Origin: Acidimicrobium ferrooxidans
GTDB lineage: Bacteria > Actinomycetota > Geothermincolia > Fen-727 > Anoxymicrobiaceae
NCBI GenBank assembly: GCA_020723485.1
Contig: DYIU01000004.1
Span: 172,448-236,447, forward strand
DNA length: 64,000 bases
Direction: 5' to 3'
Each line of letters opens with the position of its first letter. The first letter of the stretch is position 1. Position numbers and translations under genes: made by a program. Below are positions 42,570 to 50,213 of the stretch, piece by piece. Below the pieces are notes generated by a model. The model was not told the DNA's origin. It made no database searches and was given only the letters and a program-made list of their open reading frames with translations.

Positions 42570-42638
42570 GGTCGATACCCGGTTCGGTGGGGAGAACTCC
42601 CCCAGGCCCCGGGTCGCCGGTCGATGCCCGGTTCGGTG
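42570..42638. repeat. Pair of 20-bp direct repeats
   Basis: GGTCGATACCCGGTTCGGTG at 42570-42589 recurs with one change at 42619-42638. They lie directly beside element F and may mark a duplication or a protein-binding site. Confidence 0.8.
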
Positions 42639-42660
42639 CCATGGACGTGGAAACAGAGAA

Positions 42661-42684
42661 TGGAGCGGGAGATGCGCCTCGTTC
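42661..42684 (-). other. Possible 3' fragment of a tRNA-Gly gene
   Basis: The minus strand ends with TCTCCCGCTCCA, as does the tRNA-Gly at 45521, and the preceding GAACGAG resembles its T-arm. About 18 of 24 positions match. This could be a remnant of tRNA-targeted integration, but no integrase is present. Confidence 0.35.
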
Positions 42685-42759
42685 AAAGAACACACATACC
42701 ATGTGGAACGCCCGGGGCAAATCTGTTGGAGAACGCGACTTCACCTGCAAAAACGCAGC

Positions 42760-42819
42760 ATTGTTGCTCATCGTTGAAAGGCGCTTCTCAAAGAAGCGAT
42801 CGGTGAGCTCAAGCCGCAT
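42760..42819 (-). pseudogene. Possible N-terminal stub of a RelE/ParE-like toxin
   Basis: An ATG at 42819 overlaps the end of the antitoxin gene, as in toxin-antitoxin operons, and reads MRLELTDRFFEKRLSTMSNN, which resembles a RelE-superfamily N-terminus. The remaining open frame, down to 42499, runs into the tRNA fragment, the direct repeats and element F and has no family features. The toxin has probably been truncated. Confidence 0.3.
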
Positions 42820-43078
42820 TTCGCTTGTTCAACTTCCGCCTGGCTTCTTTGACTGACAGCGTCTTGCCCTCTTCCACTTCCACCAAGCCTTCCATGATGG
42901 CGTCGCGAAGTCCATCGCTGTTCTCGACCACGAGGCCAATCAGGTCTTCTTCAGAAAAGGACAGCAGAAGGGCTTTTGGCTTGCCGTTCGATGTGATCAC
43001 AACGGGGCCCTTTTCCTCCAGTGAGTTGAGGTACTCGGACAACTTCGCCTTTACGGACCTCGTGTTCACTATTTCCAT
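42809..43078 (-). CDS. Phd/YefM-type antitoxin
   Basis: The 89-residue protein begins MEIVNTRSVKAKLSEYLNSL and has GPVVITSNGKPKALLL, the Phd/YefM DNA-binding fold. A C-terminal acidic, then basic, tail normally wraps the toxin. GGAGGG lies 8 nt before the ATG at 43078. No intact toxin gene follows; only a short stub is seen. It may be an orphan antitoxin that still represses its own promoter. Confidence 0.85.
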   Translation of the reverse strand: MEIVNTRSVKAKLSEYLNSLEEKGPVVITSNGKPKALLLSFSEEDLIGLVVENSDGLRDAIMEGLVEVEEGKTLSVKEARRKLNKRNAA

Positions 43079-43275
43079 CCTGAGTCCCTCCAGATTATGG
43101 TGACTACATCTGTGACTACAATTGCAATGTCGAGACGACCTGGTCAAGGATCACATTCCGTAACGCTGGTCCCGGTCTATGTCCTCTCTCCTGGCCCGTC
43201 ACTCTTCTTTGGGTAGGAGTTCCTGGTTCTGGTATCATCTTTGCCACGGCGAAGCCGACACGAGGAGGATCCCGG

Positions 43276-44190
43276 ATGAACGAAGAGGATCGGCGGGTTG
43301 CGAACATGCCAAGCAGGAGGTCAGTGCTGGTGACAGGGGCCTCGAGCGGCATCGGCTGGGCGACATCGCTCGAGCTGTCACGTAAGGGCTGGCGGGTGTT
43401 CGCAGCGGTGAGGAAGGAGGAAGACGCCGCGAGGCTGCGGGAAGCCTCCTCCGGGCGCATCGAACCCGTCCTTATGGACATCGCGGACTACGAGAGCGTA
43501 CGCAGGGGAGCGGCAGAGGTCGAGGAGACACTGGGGGTCGCGGGCCTGGACGCGCTGTTCAACAACGCCGGCATCTCGGTACAGGGTCCCATGGAGATAG
43601 TACCCATCGAGATGTTCGAGCAGCAGGTCCGGGTGAACGTCTTCGGCAACCTGTTCGTCTCCCAGGCTTTCCTACCGCTCATCCGCAGAGCGAGGGGACG
43701 CATCGTGTTCATGAGCTCGGAGAGCGGGAGGGTCACTATCCCGCTGGTGGGGCCGTACTCCGCCTCGAAGTTCGCGCTCGAGGCCGTGGCCAACGCCCTT
43801 CGGGTCGAGCTCAGACCGGCGGGCGTGAACGTGTCGCTCGTGGAAGCGGCGACCGTCAAGACGCCGATGTGGGAGAAGATAGACGCGACCTCCGAGAGAT
43901 TCCTCTCCGGGCTCAGCCACGCGTCGAGAGCGCTGTACTCCGACGAGCTGAACACCCTCGCGGTGGTCCCCGCGCGGCAGGCACAGATGGGCATCCCGAT
44001 GGAGAAGGTAGTGCGCGTGATCGAGCGTGCGCTGACCGAGCCCGGGCCGAAGGCGCGTTACGTCATCGGATGGGAGGCCTGGTTCTTCATCCTGAGCTAC
44101 GCGATACTCCCGACACGGTTGATGGACAGGATATCGAGCAGGCTGGTCCGTTCGCTGGGAAGATGGTGGGGCCGGCTTCCTGACCGGTAG
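43276..44190 (+). CDS. Short-chain dehydrogenase/reductase
   Basis: The 304-residue protein has VLVTGASSGIGWATSLELSRKG, NNAGISVQG, the catalytic FMSSESGRV and the YSASKFALEA pair. GAGGAGG precedes the ATG at 43276. The C-terminal basic and hydrophobic region (WFFILSYAIL) suggests membrane association. The enoyl-CoA hydratase gene follows after about 40 nt on the same strand. Substrate unknown. Confidence 0.9.
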   Translation: MNEEDRRVANMPSRRSVLVTGASSGIGWATSLELSRKGWRVFAAVRKEEDAARLREASSGRIEPVLMDIADYESVRRGAAEVEETLGVAGLDALFNNAGISVQGPMEIVPIEMFEQQVRVNVFGNLFVSQAFLPLIRRARGRIVFMSSESGRVTIPLVGPYSASKFALEAVANALRVELRPAGVNVSLVEAATVKTPMWEKIDATSERFLSGLSHASRALYSDELNTLAVVPARQAQMGIPMEKVVRVIERALTEPGPKARYVIGWEAWFFILSYAILPTRLMDRISSRLVRSLGRWWGRLPDR

Positions 44191-44231
44191 TGAGCGGGTC
44201 GATCGGACTGAACCGAAAGGGGATGGCACGC

Positions 44232-45248
44232 ATGGGATACAGGTTCCTGAAGACCGGCAAGGTCGGCCGGACCCTCTGGGTGGAGCTGCACAACCCGCAC
44301 GTGAACTTCCTGACCGTCGAGATGCTCGAAGAGCTGCATCACCTCCTGGCCGAGGTCGGGGATGACCCCACCGTGCGGGTGCTTGTCCTCACCGGCGGCA
44401 TAGAGGACGTCTACATCCTGCACTTCTCCATACCGGAGCTGCACCGCATCGTGGAAGAGAGCAGGACCTCGCCGCTCACCGGTCTCTCGAGGTCCGCTGC
44501 GGGCAGGTTCCTGATGGAGGGCTTCATCACGCTCAGCATGCTCGCGATGGACCACCTCCCCTGGCTCGAGAGGTTGAACCTCAAGATGGCGAAGGCTAAC
44601 AGCGGGCGCATGTTCTCGTACTTCCTCTGGTTACAGATGCACCGCCTCTACCTCGCCGTTGAGCGCCTGGAAAAGGTGACCATCGCCGCGATAAACGGGC
44701 CGTGCAACGGGGGGGGCACCGAGCTGACCACGTGCTTCGATTTCCGGTTCATGGTGGGCGACCAGGGGTTCAAGCTGGGTCAGCCCGAGGTGCTCATCAA
44801 CATCATTCCCGGCGGCGGCTCCAGCCAGCGGCTACCCAGGCTGATAGGCAAGGCGAAGGCGTTGGAGTGGATGCTGTCGGGCAGCCAGCTGGAGCCGCTG
44901 GAGGCCAAGCGGATCGGGCTGCTGACGGACGTCTTCGAGAAAGCCGGGTTCCGCGAGCGGGTCCAGGAGTTCGCCGACCTGATGTCCAGGAGGCCTCCGT
45001 TAGCGGTGAAGGCGCTGAAGCGGGCCGTTCACCGCGGGACTGACACGTTCCTGGTGCGCGGGCTCGCGATCGAGCTGCTGGAGGGCATGCGCTGCTTCGA
45101 CAGCTCCGATACGGACAGGGCGATGAAAGCGTACGCAAGGCTGCTGGAGGAGAAGGTGGACGTCCCCCCCGAGCAGCGCATCGACCCCGACGAACTGATG
45201 GACACTATGCTCGAAGCGAGGTACCTGGACGGCTTCGAGGGACGGTGA
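44232..45248 (+). CDS. Enoyl-CoA hydratase/isomerase family protein
   Basis: The 338-residue crotonase-fold protein has AINGPCNGGGTELTTCFDFRFM, the oxyanion-hole segment, and GQPEVLINIIPGGGSSQRLPRLIG. An insert of about 40 residues after the first strands makes it longer than usual. AAAGGGG lies 9 nt before the ATG at 44232; upstream GTG (44190) and ATG (44223) are less well placed. Several typical acidic catalytic residues are present but I cannot assign hydratase versus isomerase. It follows an SDR on the same strand. Confidence 0.85.
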   Translation: MGYRFLKTGKVGRTLWVELHNPHVNFLTVEMLEELHHLLAEVGDDPTVRVLVLTGGIEDVYILHFSIPELHRIVEESRTSPLTGLSRSAAGRFLMEGFITLSMLAMDHLPWLERLNLKMAKANSGRMFSYFLWLQMHRLYLAVERLEKVTIAAINGPCNGGGTELTTCFDFRFMVGDQGFKLGQPEVLINIIPGGGSSQRLPRLIGKAKALEWMLSGSQLEPLEAKRIGLLTDVFEKAGFRERVQEFADLMSRRPPLAVKALKRAVHRGTDTFLVRGLAIELLEGMRCFDSSDTDRAMKAYARLLEEKVDVPPEQRIDPDELMDTMLEARYLDGFEGR

Positions 45249-45520
45249 ACCGCGGTGCTGCGAGGCTGCCGGGACGCGCTGCCGGCGACTGCGCAACGCA
45301 CTGAAAGGATCAGTCGTCGTAGAAATCGAGCGGGTCGAGGTCGTGCCAACACGAAGACAAGCGTACTGTTTCTGCAGAAGTCTGAGGATGACCAAGATGA
45401 CCGATTCGATTATCCAATCTTCCACCATGAGAAAGTCGTAAAGTATCAATAGAAGGCTTCCGCTGCAGGGTTGGTTTTCGGTGGAGCCTACAACTCCAGG
45501 GACCGCGCCAGGAAAAAGGA

Positions 45521-45596
45521 TGGAGCGGGAGACGGGTCTCGAACCCGCGACCTGGAGCTTGGAAGGCTCCCGCTCTACCAACTGAGCTACTCCCGC
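45521..45596 (-). tRNA. tRNA-Gly (UCC)
   Basis: The minus strand folds as a standard cloverleaf: acceptor GCGGGAG/CTCCCGC, a D-arm with TAGCTCAGTTGGTAGAGC, the anticodon loop CTTCCAA (UCC), GGTTCGAGACC and an encoded CCA. The 270 nt between it and the enoyl-CoA hydratase (45249-45520) are less GC-rich; I see no supported gene there. Confidence 0.95.
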
Positions 45597-45688
45597 TTGA
45601 GAGTAATTAAAGCATTGGCACAGCCCGTTCTCAAGCCTGCTCGCGCTCCGCCGGAGCTGTGCTATTCTTTCTGCAGTGTCGTGAGATT

Positions 45689-46507
45689 GTGCCGGGAGGG
45701 ACGCTGGTTTTCGCACTCGTTGGAGACCTCGAGATCAACTATGAGCTCACGGGCTCGGGCGATGCCCTCGTGCTCATCATGGGTCTTACCGGGAGCCTCG
45801 AGTGGTGGGACCCCCTGTTCCTCTCCTCACTTGCCGGGCGCCTGAAGTTGCTCACCTTTGATAACCGGGGGGCGGGGCGCACGGTCACCCCGGAAGAGGG
45901 CGATATCACCTGCGCGCAGATGGCCGACGATACGGCCGGGCTCATGGACGCTCTTCGCATCGAGCGCGCGCACGTGCTGGGTTTGTCCATGGGAGGGATG
46001 ATAGCCCAGGAGCTCGCGCTCAGGCACCCGGAGAAAGTCAATCGCCTGGTCTTATGCTCCACGAACTGCGGGGCAAGCGGCTCCGTGTTCGCGACACGCG
46101 AGGTGTTGAAGAAGCTGGCGGAGCGCACGGGCACCCCCCAGACCCAGGTCGAGAACTTCTGCTCGCTCACCTTCTGTGCCGACTGGCTCGAGTCCCACTC
46201 CGACGAGGTCTCGGAGTTCAGCGAGCGCTATCTCCGGTCTCCCGCCACGGACCATAACGCGGACCGGCAGCTCCAGGCCACCATCACGTTCGACGCCTGC
46301 GGGCGGATCCCGGACATCGCCCGGCCGACGCTGGTGGCGTGCGGCACCGATGATATAATCATCCCCCCGGAGAACTCCCACATCATCGCCGGGCGCATCC
46401 CCGGGGCGAAGCTCATCGAGTACGAGGGCGCCGGGCACGGCTTCATCTGGGAGCGCAGGGACGAGTTCCTGGCGGACCTGCTCGGCTTCCTGGACGGGAG
46501 CCGTTAG
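45689..46507 (+). CDS. Alpha/beta hydrolase (tandem copy 1)
   Basis: The protein of about 272 residues has GLTGSLEWWDP, FDNRGAGRT, the nucleophile elbow GLSMGGMIAQELALRHPEKV and a catalytic His in GAGHGF. It is closely related to the next gene. The start is uncertain: GTG at 45689 is used here, but GGGAGGGACG stands in front of a CTG at 45704 that aligns with the initiator Met of the paralogue, and another GTG lies at 45659. It may hydrolyse an ester or C-C bond; the substrate is unknown. Confidence 0.85.
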   Translation: MPGGTLVFALVGDLEINYELTGSGDALVLIMGLTGSLEWWDPLFLSSLAGRLKLLTFDNRGAGRTVTPEEGDITCAQMADDTAGLMDALRIERAHVLGLSMGGMIAQELALRHPEKVNRLVLCSTNCGASGSVFATREVLKKLAERTGTPQTQVENFCSLTFCADWLESHSDEVSEFSERYLRSPATDHNADRQLQATITFDACGRIPDIARPTLVACGTDDIIIPPENSHIIAGRIPGAKLIEYEGAGHGFIWERRDEFLADLLGFLDGSR

Positions 46508-46529
46508 AGGACTTCGACAGGAGGGCGAC

Positions 46530-47324
46530 ATGGAGTATGCGCGGGTCGGCGATCTCAACATGTGCTACGAGCTCCGGGGCGAGGGGCCTCCGCTGGTCAT
46601 GATCATGGGTCTTACCGCGAGCATGGACTGGTGGGACCCGTGGATAGCCGACGAGCTCTCGAAGCGCTTCCGTCTCCTCATGTTCGACAACCGCGGCGCG
46701 GGCCGCACCGAGACCCCTGAAGAGGGCGAGTTCTCCTGTGCGCAGATGGCGGACGACACCGCCGGGCTGATGGACGCTCTCGGCATCGAGCGCGCGCACG
46801 TGCTGGGCGTGTCCATGGGAGGGATGATAGCCCAGGAGCTCGCGCTCAGGCACCCGGAAAAGGTCGACAGGCTCGTGCTCTGCGTGACCTTCTGCGGCGG
46901 GAAAAACACCGTGTACGCCAGCCAGGAGGTCCTGGCCAAGATGGCGGACGCGAGCGGGACAACGGACGATTTCCTGCGCCGGATACTCTCCATCATGTTC
47001 CCGGCTGACTGGCTCGAGGCTAACGAGCCCCATTTCGAGGAGTTCAAGGAGCGGTACCTGCGGGCGCCGTGCACGCCGCACAACACGGTACGGCAGTTCA
47101 TGGGCACAGCGAAGCTCGATACATACGACCTGCTGCCGACAATCACCAGGCCGACGCTCGTGATGTGCGGGGCCGAAGACGTGCTCATCCCGCCCGAGAA
47201 CTCGAGGACCATCGCGGGCCGGATACCGGGCGCCAAGCTCGTCGAGTTCCCGGGAGCGGGCCACGGTTTCCAGAGCCAGATGCCCGAAGAGTTCGTGAGA
47301 AACGTGAGGGAGTTCCTGGGCTGA
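46530..47324 (+). CDS. Alpha/beta hydrolase (tandem copy 2)
   Basis: The 264-residue paralogue of the preceding gene has the same DNRGAGRTxTPEEG, GVSMGGMIAQELALRHPEKV and GAGHGF motifs. GACAGGAGGG lies before the ATG. The gene follows copy 1 after 22 nt. The stretch around the nucleophile elbow is nearly identical in DNA between the two copies, showing a recent duplication or gene conversion while the cap domains have diverged. Confidence 0.9.
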   Translation: MEYARVGDLNMCYELRGEGPPLVMIMGLTASMDWWDPWIADELSKRFRLLMFDNRGAGRTETPEEGEFSCAQMADDTAGLMDALGIERAHVLGVSMGGMIAQELALRHPEKVDRLVLCVTFCGGKNTVYASQEVLAKMADASGTTDDFLRRILSIMFPADWLEANEPHFEEFKERYLRAPCTPHNTVRQFMGTAKLDTYDLLPTITRPTLVMCGAEDVLIPPENSRTIAGRIPGAKLVEFPGAGHGFQSQMPEEFVRNVREFLG

Positions 47325-47360
47325 CGCCCGCTGCCCGGGCGGGGCTTCGCCGGGACCGGT

Positions 47361-48167
47361 CTAGCCGGCTTTTTCAGCCAGGAGCTTCTCCGGGAGCCTG
47401 GCGCACGGCTCCTCCGAGAGGCCGCGGTCCTCGTAGACCTTGGCGAAGCCTTCCTGGATGTCGAAGATGCCGTCGAAGAAGTCTACTATCCACCCGATGG
47501 CCTTGTTGGAGAAGACCATGCCCCAGTGCCCCACCGGCCAGTTGACAGTCTTGTTGTAGCCGCACTCGAGTATCCCGGAGCTCCGCGGGATTATCATCTC
47601 GTCGAAGTTGCTGATGATGGAGAGGCACTTCCGGTTCCTGCAGCGCGCCGGGTCGCTGTTCAGGTCCTCGATGAACTTGCCCCCGGGCATCAGCTGACGC
47701 CCGGCCTTGGTCATCAGCCCGAAGACCGCCCAGTACACCCCGTGATGCGGGGTGCCGAGGTAGACCGCCCGGTGGACGTACTTCCACCCCCCCATCTTCT
47801 GCAGGTAGTACCTGGCGATAACACCGCCGAGGCTGTGGCCGACAAGGTTGACCTTCTCCGCGTCAAAGCGGTACCGGGCCTTCTGCACCTCGACGGCGAG
47901 TATCGCGGCCGAGCGCTTGACGTCACCGGTCTGGAGGTACGGGAGGTCGGCCTCGCATGTGTCGAATCCCTCCACCTCCAGGCGGTTGCGGAAGTAGAGG
48001 CCGTGGAACGGCGGCGCGCCGTAGCCCGGCACGTAGATGATGGGAAAGCGCTCGAGCCCGGCTTCCAGGTGGGCCCTCCTGGTGAGGTTTATCTCGTCCT
48101 CGAGCTCGCGCTCGATATCCAGACCTTCGAGGTCGTGATGCTTCTTCTTGCTCTTCTTCTTCGCCAT
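47361..48167 (-). CDS. Lipase/triacylglycerol-lipase-like alpha/beta hydrolase
   Basis: The 268-residue protein begins with a Lys-rich segment (AKKKSKKKHH), then FPIIYVPGYGAPP and the nucleophile elbow GHSLGGVIARYYLQ, then YLGTPHHG, features of bacterial lipases and PGAP1-like hydrolases. A C-terminal H follows in VGHWGM. The ATG at 48167 has GGAGG but at a long distance (about 15 nt); an upstream GTG (48224) is the alternative. It lies 60 nt downstream of plsC. Confidence 0.83.
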   Translation of the reverse strand: MAKKKSKKKHHDLEGLDIERELEDEINLTRRAHLEAGLERFPIIYVPGYGAPPFHGLYFRNRLEVEGFDTCEADLPYLQTGDVKRSAAILAVEVQKARYRFDAEKVNLVGHSLGGVIARYYLQKMGGWKYVHRAVYLGTPHHGVYWAVFGLMTKAGRQLMPGGKFIEDLNSDPARCRNRKCLSIISNFDEMIIPRSSGILECGYNKTVNWPVGHWGMVFSNKAIGWIVDFFDGIFDIQEGFAKVYEDRGLSEEPCARLPEKLLAEKAG

Positions 48168-48227
48168 ACGGTCCGGCTGGCGCCTCCTGCTAGGCAATGA
48201 AATCCGAGGCGTGCGTCCGACCACTCC

Positions 48228-48989
48228 TCAGACGGCGTCTTTCACGAAGTCGAACGGCGTCTCGCCGGTGAGAAACTTATCAAGCTCTTCACCATCATAT
48301 AGTTTGATTACAATCCGTCTTATCCTTCCCGCGACGCGGTCAATGAGGGCCTTCGTCAGCGGCTCATCGTAGAACGGGCTGAGATCTATCGGGAGGCCGA
48401 TGCGCACCGTCACGCCCTTGTAGGTGATGAGCCTGAGCCCGTCCTTCGCGCCGGGGACCTTGACGTACGCGTTCACCAGGAAACCAGGTATCTTGGGCAG
48501 CTCCTTCTCCTCCTCCGGCACTACGGCTATGGGGACGACCGGGACCCTGTTGTCGAGGGCCAGCTTCGCGAACCCGGTCTTGAAGTTGGCTATCTTGGTC
48601 ACGCGGTTGGGGTTGAAGAACGACTGGACCCCCTCGGGGAATATCCCCACCAGTTCTCCCTTCTCGAAGAGCTGGTTCGCCTTCGAGATATTCTTGTCGC
48701 TCTCCTCGCCCCCGTAGATGGAGAGGGGGAACGCGCCGGCCGCCTCGGAGAGCTGCTTGACTATCGGTATCTTGAACCCGTATGAGGCCTCTGCGAAGTT
48801 TATGAACCGCTCGACCTGCGTGGCTATCACCACCGGGTCGAGGAGCGAGCGGTGGTTGCAGACCAGCAGTGCCGGTCCTTCCTCGGGGACGTTGTCCGCG
48901 CCCTGGGACTTGACGCGATAGTGGAAGTCGACGAGCGGCCCCACGAACGTCCTCATGGTCTCGTAGAAGAGCATGCTGCCTATCTCCAT
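48228..48989 (-). CDS. 1-acyl-sn-glycerol-3-phosphate acyltransferase family (PlsC-like)
   Basis: The 253-residue protein has the acyltransferase H-x4-D motif NHRSLLD (H46, D51) and GIFPEG (about 115), with VVPIAVVP later. This is the LPLAT fold that moves acyl groups in phospholipid synthesis at the inner face of the membrane. It is in the same orientation as the lipase gene after it. The family assignment is firm; the acceptor is not certain. Confidence 0.9.
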   Translation of the reverse strand: MEIGSMLFYETMRTFVGPLVDFHYRVKSQGADNVPEEGPALLVCNHRSLLDPVVIATQVERFINFAEASYGFKIPIVKQLSEAAGAFPLSIYGGEESDKNISKANQLFEKGELVGIFPEGVQSFFNPNRVTKIANFKTGFAKLALDNRVPVVPIAVVPEEEKELPKIPGFLVNAYVKVPGAKDGLRLITYKGVTVRIGLPIDLSPFYDEPLTKALIDRVAGRIRRIVIKLYDGEELDKFLTGETPFDFVKDAV

Positions 48990-49097
48990 CTTCCGAGCTC
49001 CGTCCGCTTCTCGCCGGGCTGCCCGCCGGGCTCACCCGTGGATAGTATTCTAAGGCATTGGCAGTTTCATGTAATCGCTTTAGTACTCGGAAAGCGG

Positions 49098-49904
49098 CTA
49101 AGGATTCTTTACCTCGTCAGGTGCGACGGGAACGTATGATTCAAAGACGTCCGGTCGCAGGGCTTCCACTCCACCAGTCCTTGTGATGTATACAAGCGAT
49201 AGTGCAACGCCGACAACAGGCTTGATGAGGACCGCTGACAAAACGCCCCAGATTGCCGAACGGATAATCGCAGCACTGCTATAGGATGCGAAACCGCGTG
49301 TTACTGTGTTGAAGAGGTCCAACAACAGACTCGCGAGGAAAGGTATGAGGAGTATGATCGCAAGCGTTAACGCTCCCTTCCACAAAACAGGTCTCATTAG
49401 CCTTTTACTCTCAGAGAGCGCATTCCCGCTCCTAAAATCGCCTAAGACCCTTGCCGGAATTGCACACAAGAACAGGGCAGAGAAGATAATGCCCGGGACT
49501 ACGAGCAGGAGAAGCCCGCACAGAACTGCAAAGGCATATAGCAAGCTGACTCCTAGAACTCCCCAAAACACGTGCATCTTCCTTGCCCAGGTAAGTGCAT
49601 GGGTCCAGCTAAGTGTACGACCGTCAAGGGTGTGGGCTGTCAGCACTGGAAGTATACACTCGAGATAGGTCCCTAAGACGATTGAGACAATAACAAGAGC
49701 GAACTCGAACACTCCAACTGAAGCATTCCTACCGTGCACATCCTGGATGTATAGGATTGAAAGAAGCATTCCCGGAACTGCTGCAAGAGCCGCAGGCACG
49801 ATGAACCGTCCTGGATGGCGGTAACACATCGCGAACGCGCCGGCCAGTACCTGCCAGGGTTGCAGCAAATCATCTTTTCCCGCGTCTGGAAGCGTTTCGT
49901 TCAC
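49098..49904 (-). CDS. Integral membrane protein of unknown function, AT-richer than its surroundings
   Basis: The 268-residue protein has about six transmembrane helices with the loop-helix features CYRHPGRFIVPAALAA, LLVVPGIIFSALFLCAIPARVL and LSESKRLM. This layout is like the glycerophosphoryl-diester-phosphodiesterase membrane domain/YciC-like proteins. Codon use is visibly poorer in G and C than that of flanking genes, and the gene lies directly beside tRNA-Pro, so it may be a recent arrival. Function unknown. Confidence 0.75.
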   Translation of the reverse strand: MNETLPDAGKDDLLQPWQVLAGAFAMCYRHPGRFIVPAALAAVPGMLLSILYIQDVHGRNASVGVFEFALVIVSIVLGTYLECILPVLTAHTLDGRTLSWTHALTWARKMHVFWGVLGVSLLYAFAVLCGLLLLVVPGIIFSALFLCAIPARVLGDFRSGNALSESKRLMRPVLWKGALTLAIILLIPFLASLLLDLFNTVTRGFASYSSAAIIRSAIWGVLSAVLIKPVVGVALSLVYITRTGGVEALRPDVFESYVPVAPDEVKNP

Positions 49905-49922
49905 TTACGTTGCCTCAGGAAA

Positions 49923-50000
49923 TGGTCGGGGTGGGCGGATTCGAACCGCCGGCCTCAGCGTCCCAAACGCTGCGCGCTAACCTGGCTGCGCTACACCCCG
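49923..50000 (-). tRNA. tRNA-Pro (UGG)
   Basis: The minus strand has the acceptor CGGGGTG/CACCCCG, the anticodon stem CAGCG/CGCTG with loop TTTGGGA (anticodon UGG), GGTTCGAATCC and an encoded CCA. It is followed by palindromic element E. Confidence 0.95.
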
Positions 50001-50044
50001 TCAGGACAAAGGTAACAGGTTATGTTGCTCCTGACCACTGATGA

Positions 50045-50212
50045 TGGTGTCGGACGTTTGCATCACAGTAAGTACCACTATTTCAAGCAAGCAACACAAG
50101 CAACATGAGAAACGCTCCTTGCGGCTTCGAGAGCCTCAATTATGCGCTTCCCGTTGAAGTATGATTCATCGGTCAACTATTGTTGATTCTGTGATGCAAA
50201 CGTCCGACACCA
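50045..50212. repeat. Palindromic element E (24-bp arms, GTTTGCATCACA ends)
   Basis: The arms at 50045-50068 and 50189-50212 are perfect inverted copies of TGGTGTCGGACGTTTGCATC plus ACAG. About 120 bp lie between them. The right arm ends one base from the stop codon of the zinc-ribbon gene (50214). The upstream side carries CTGACCACTG, the core shared with the other elements. There is no gene between tRNA-Pro and 50214. Confidence 0.92.
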
Positions 50213-50213
50213 A

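Noticed and set aside
45311-45460. Minus-strand frame ending in WHDLDPLDFYDD
   Set aside because: The acidic end looks protein-like, but there is no start site, ribosome binding site or homologous core upstream, so it may be chance in AT-richer DNA.
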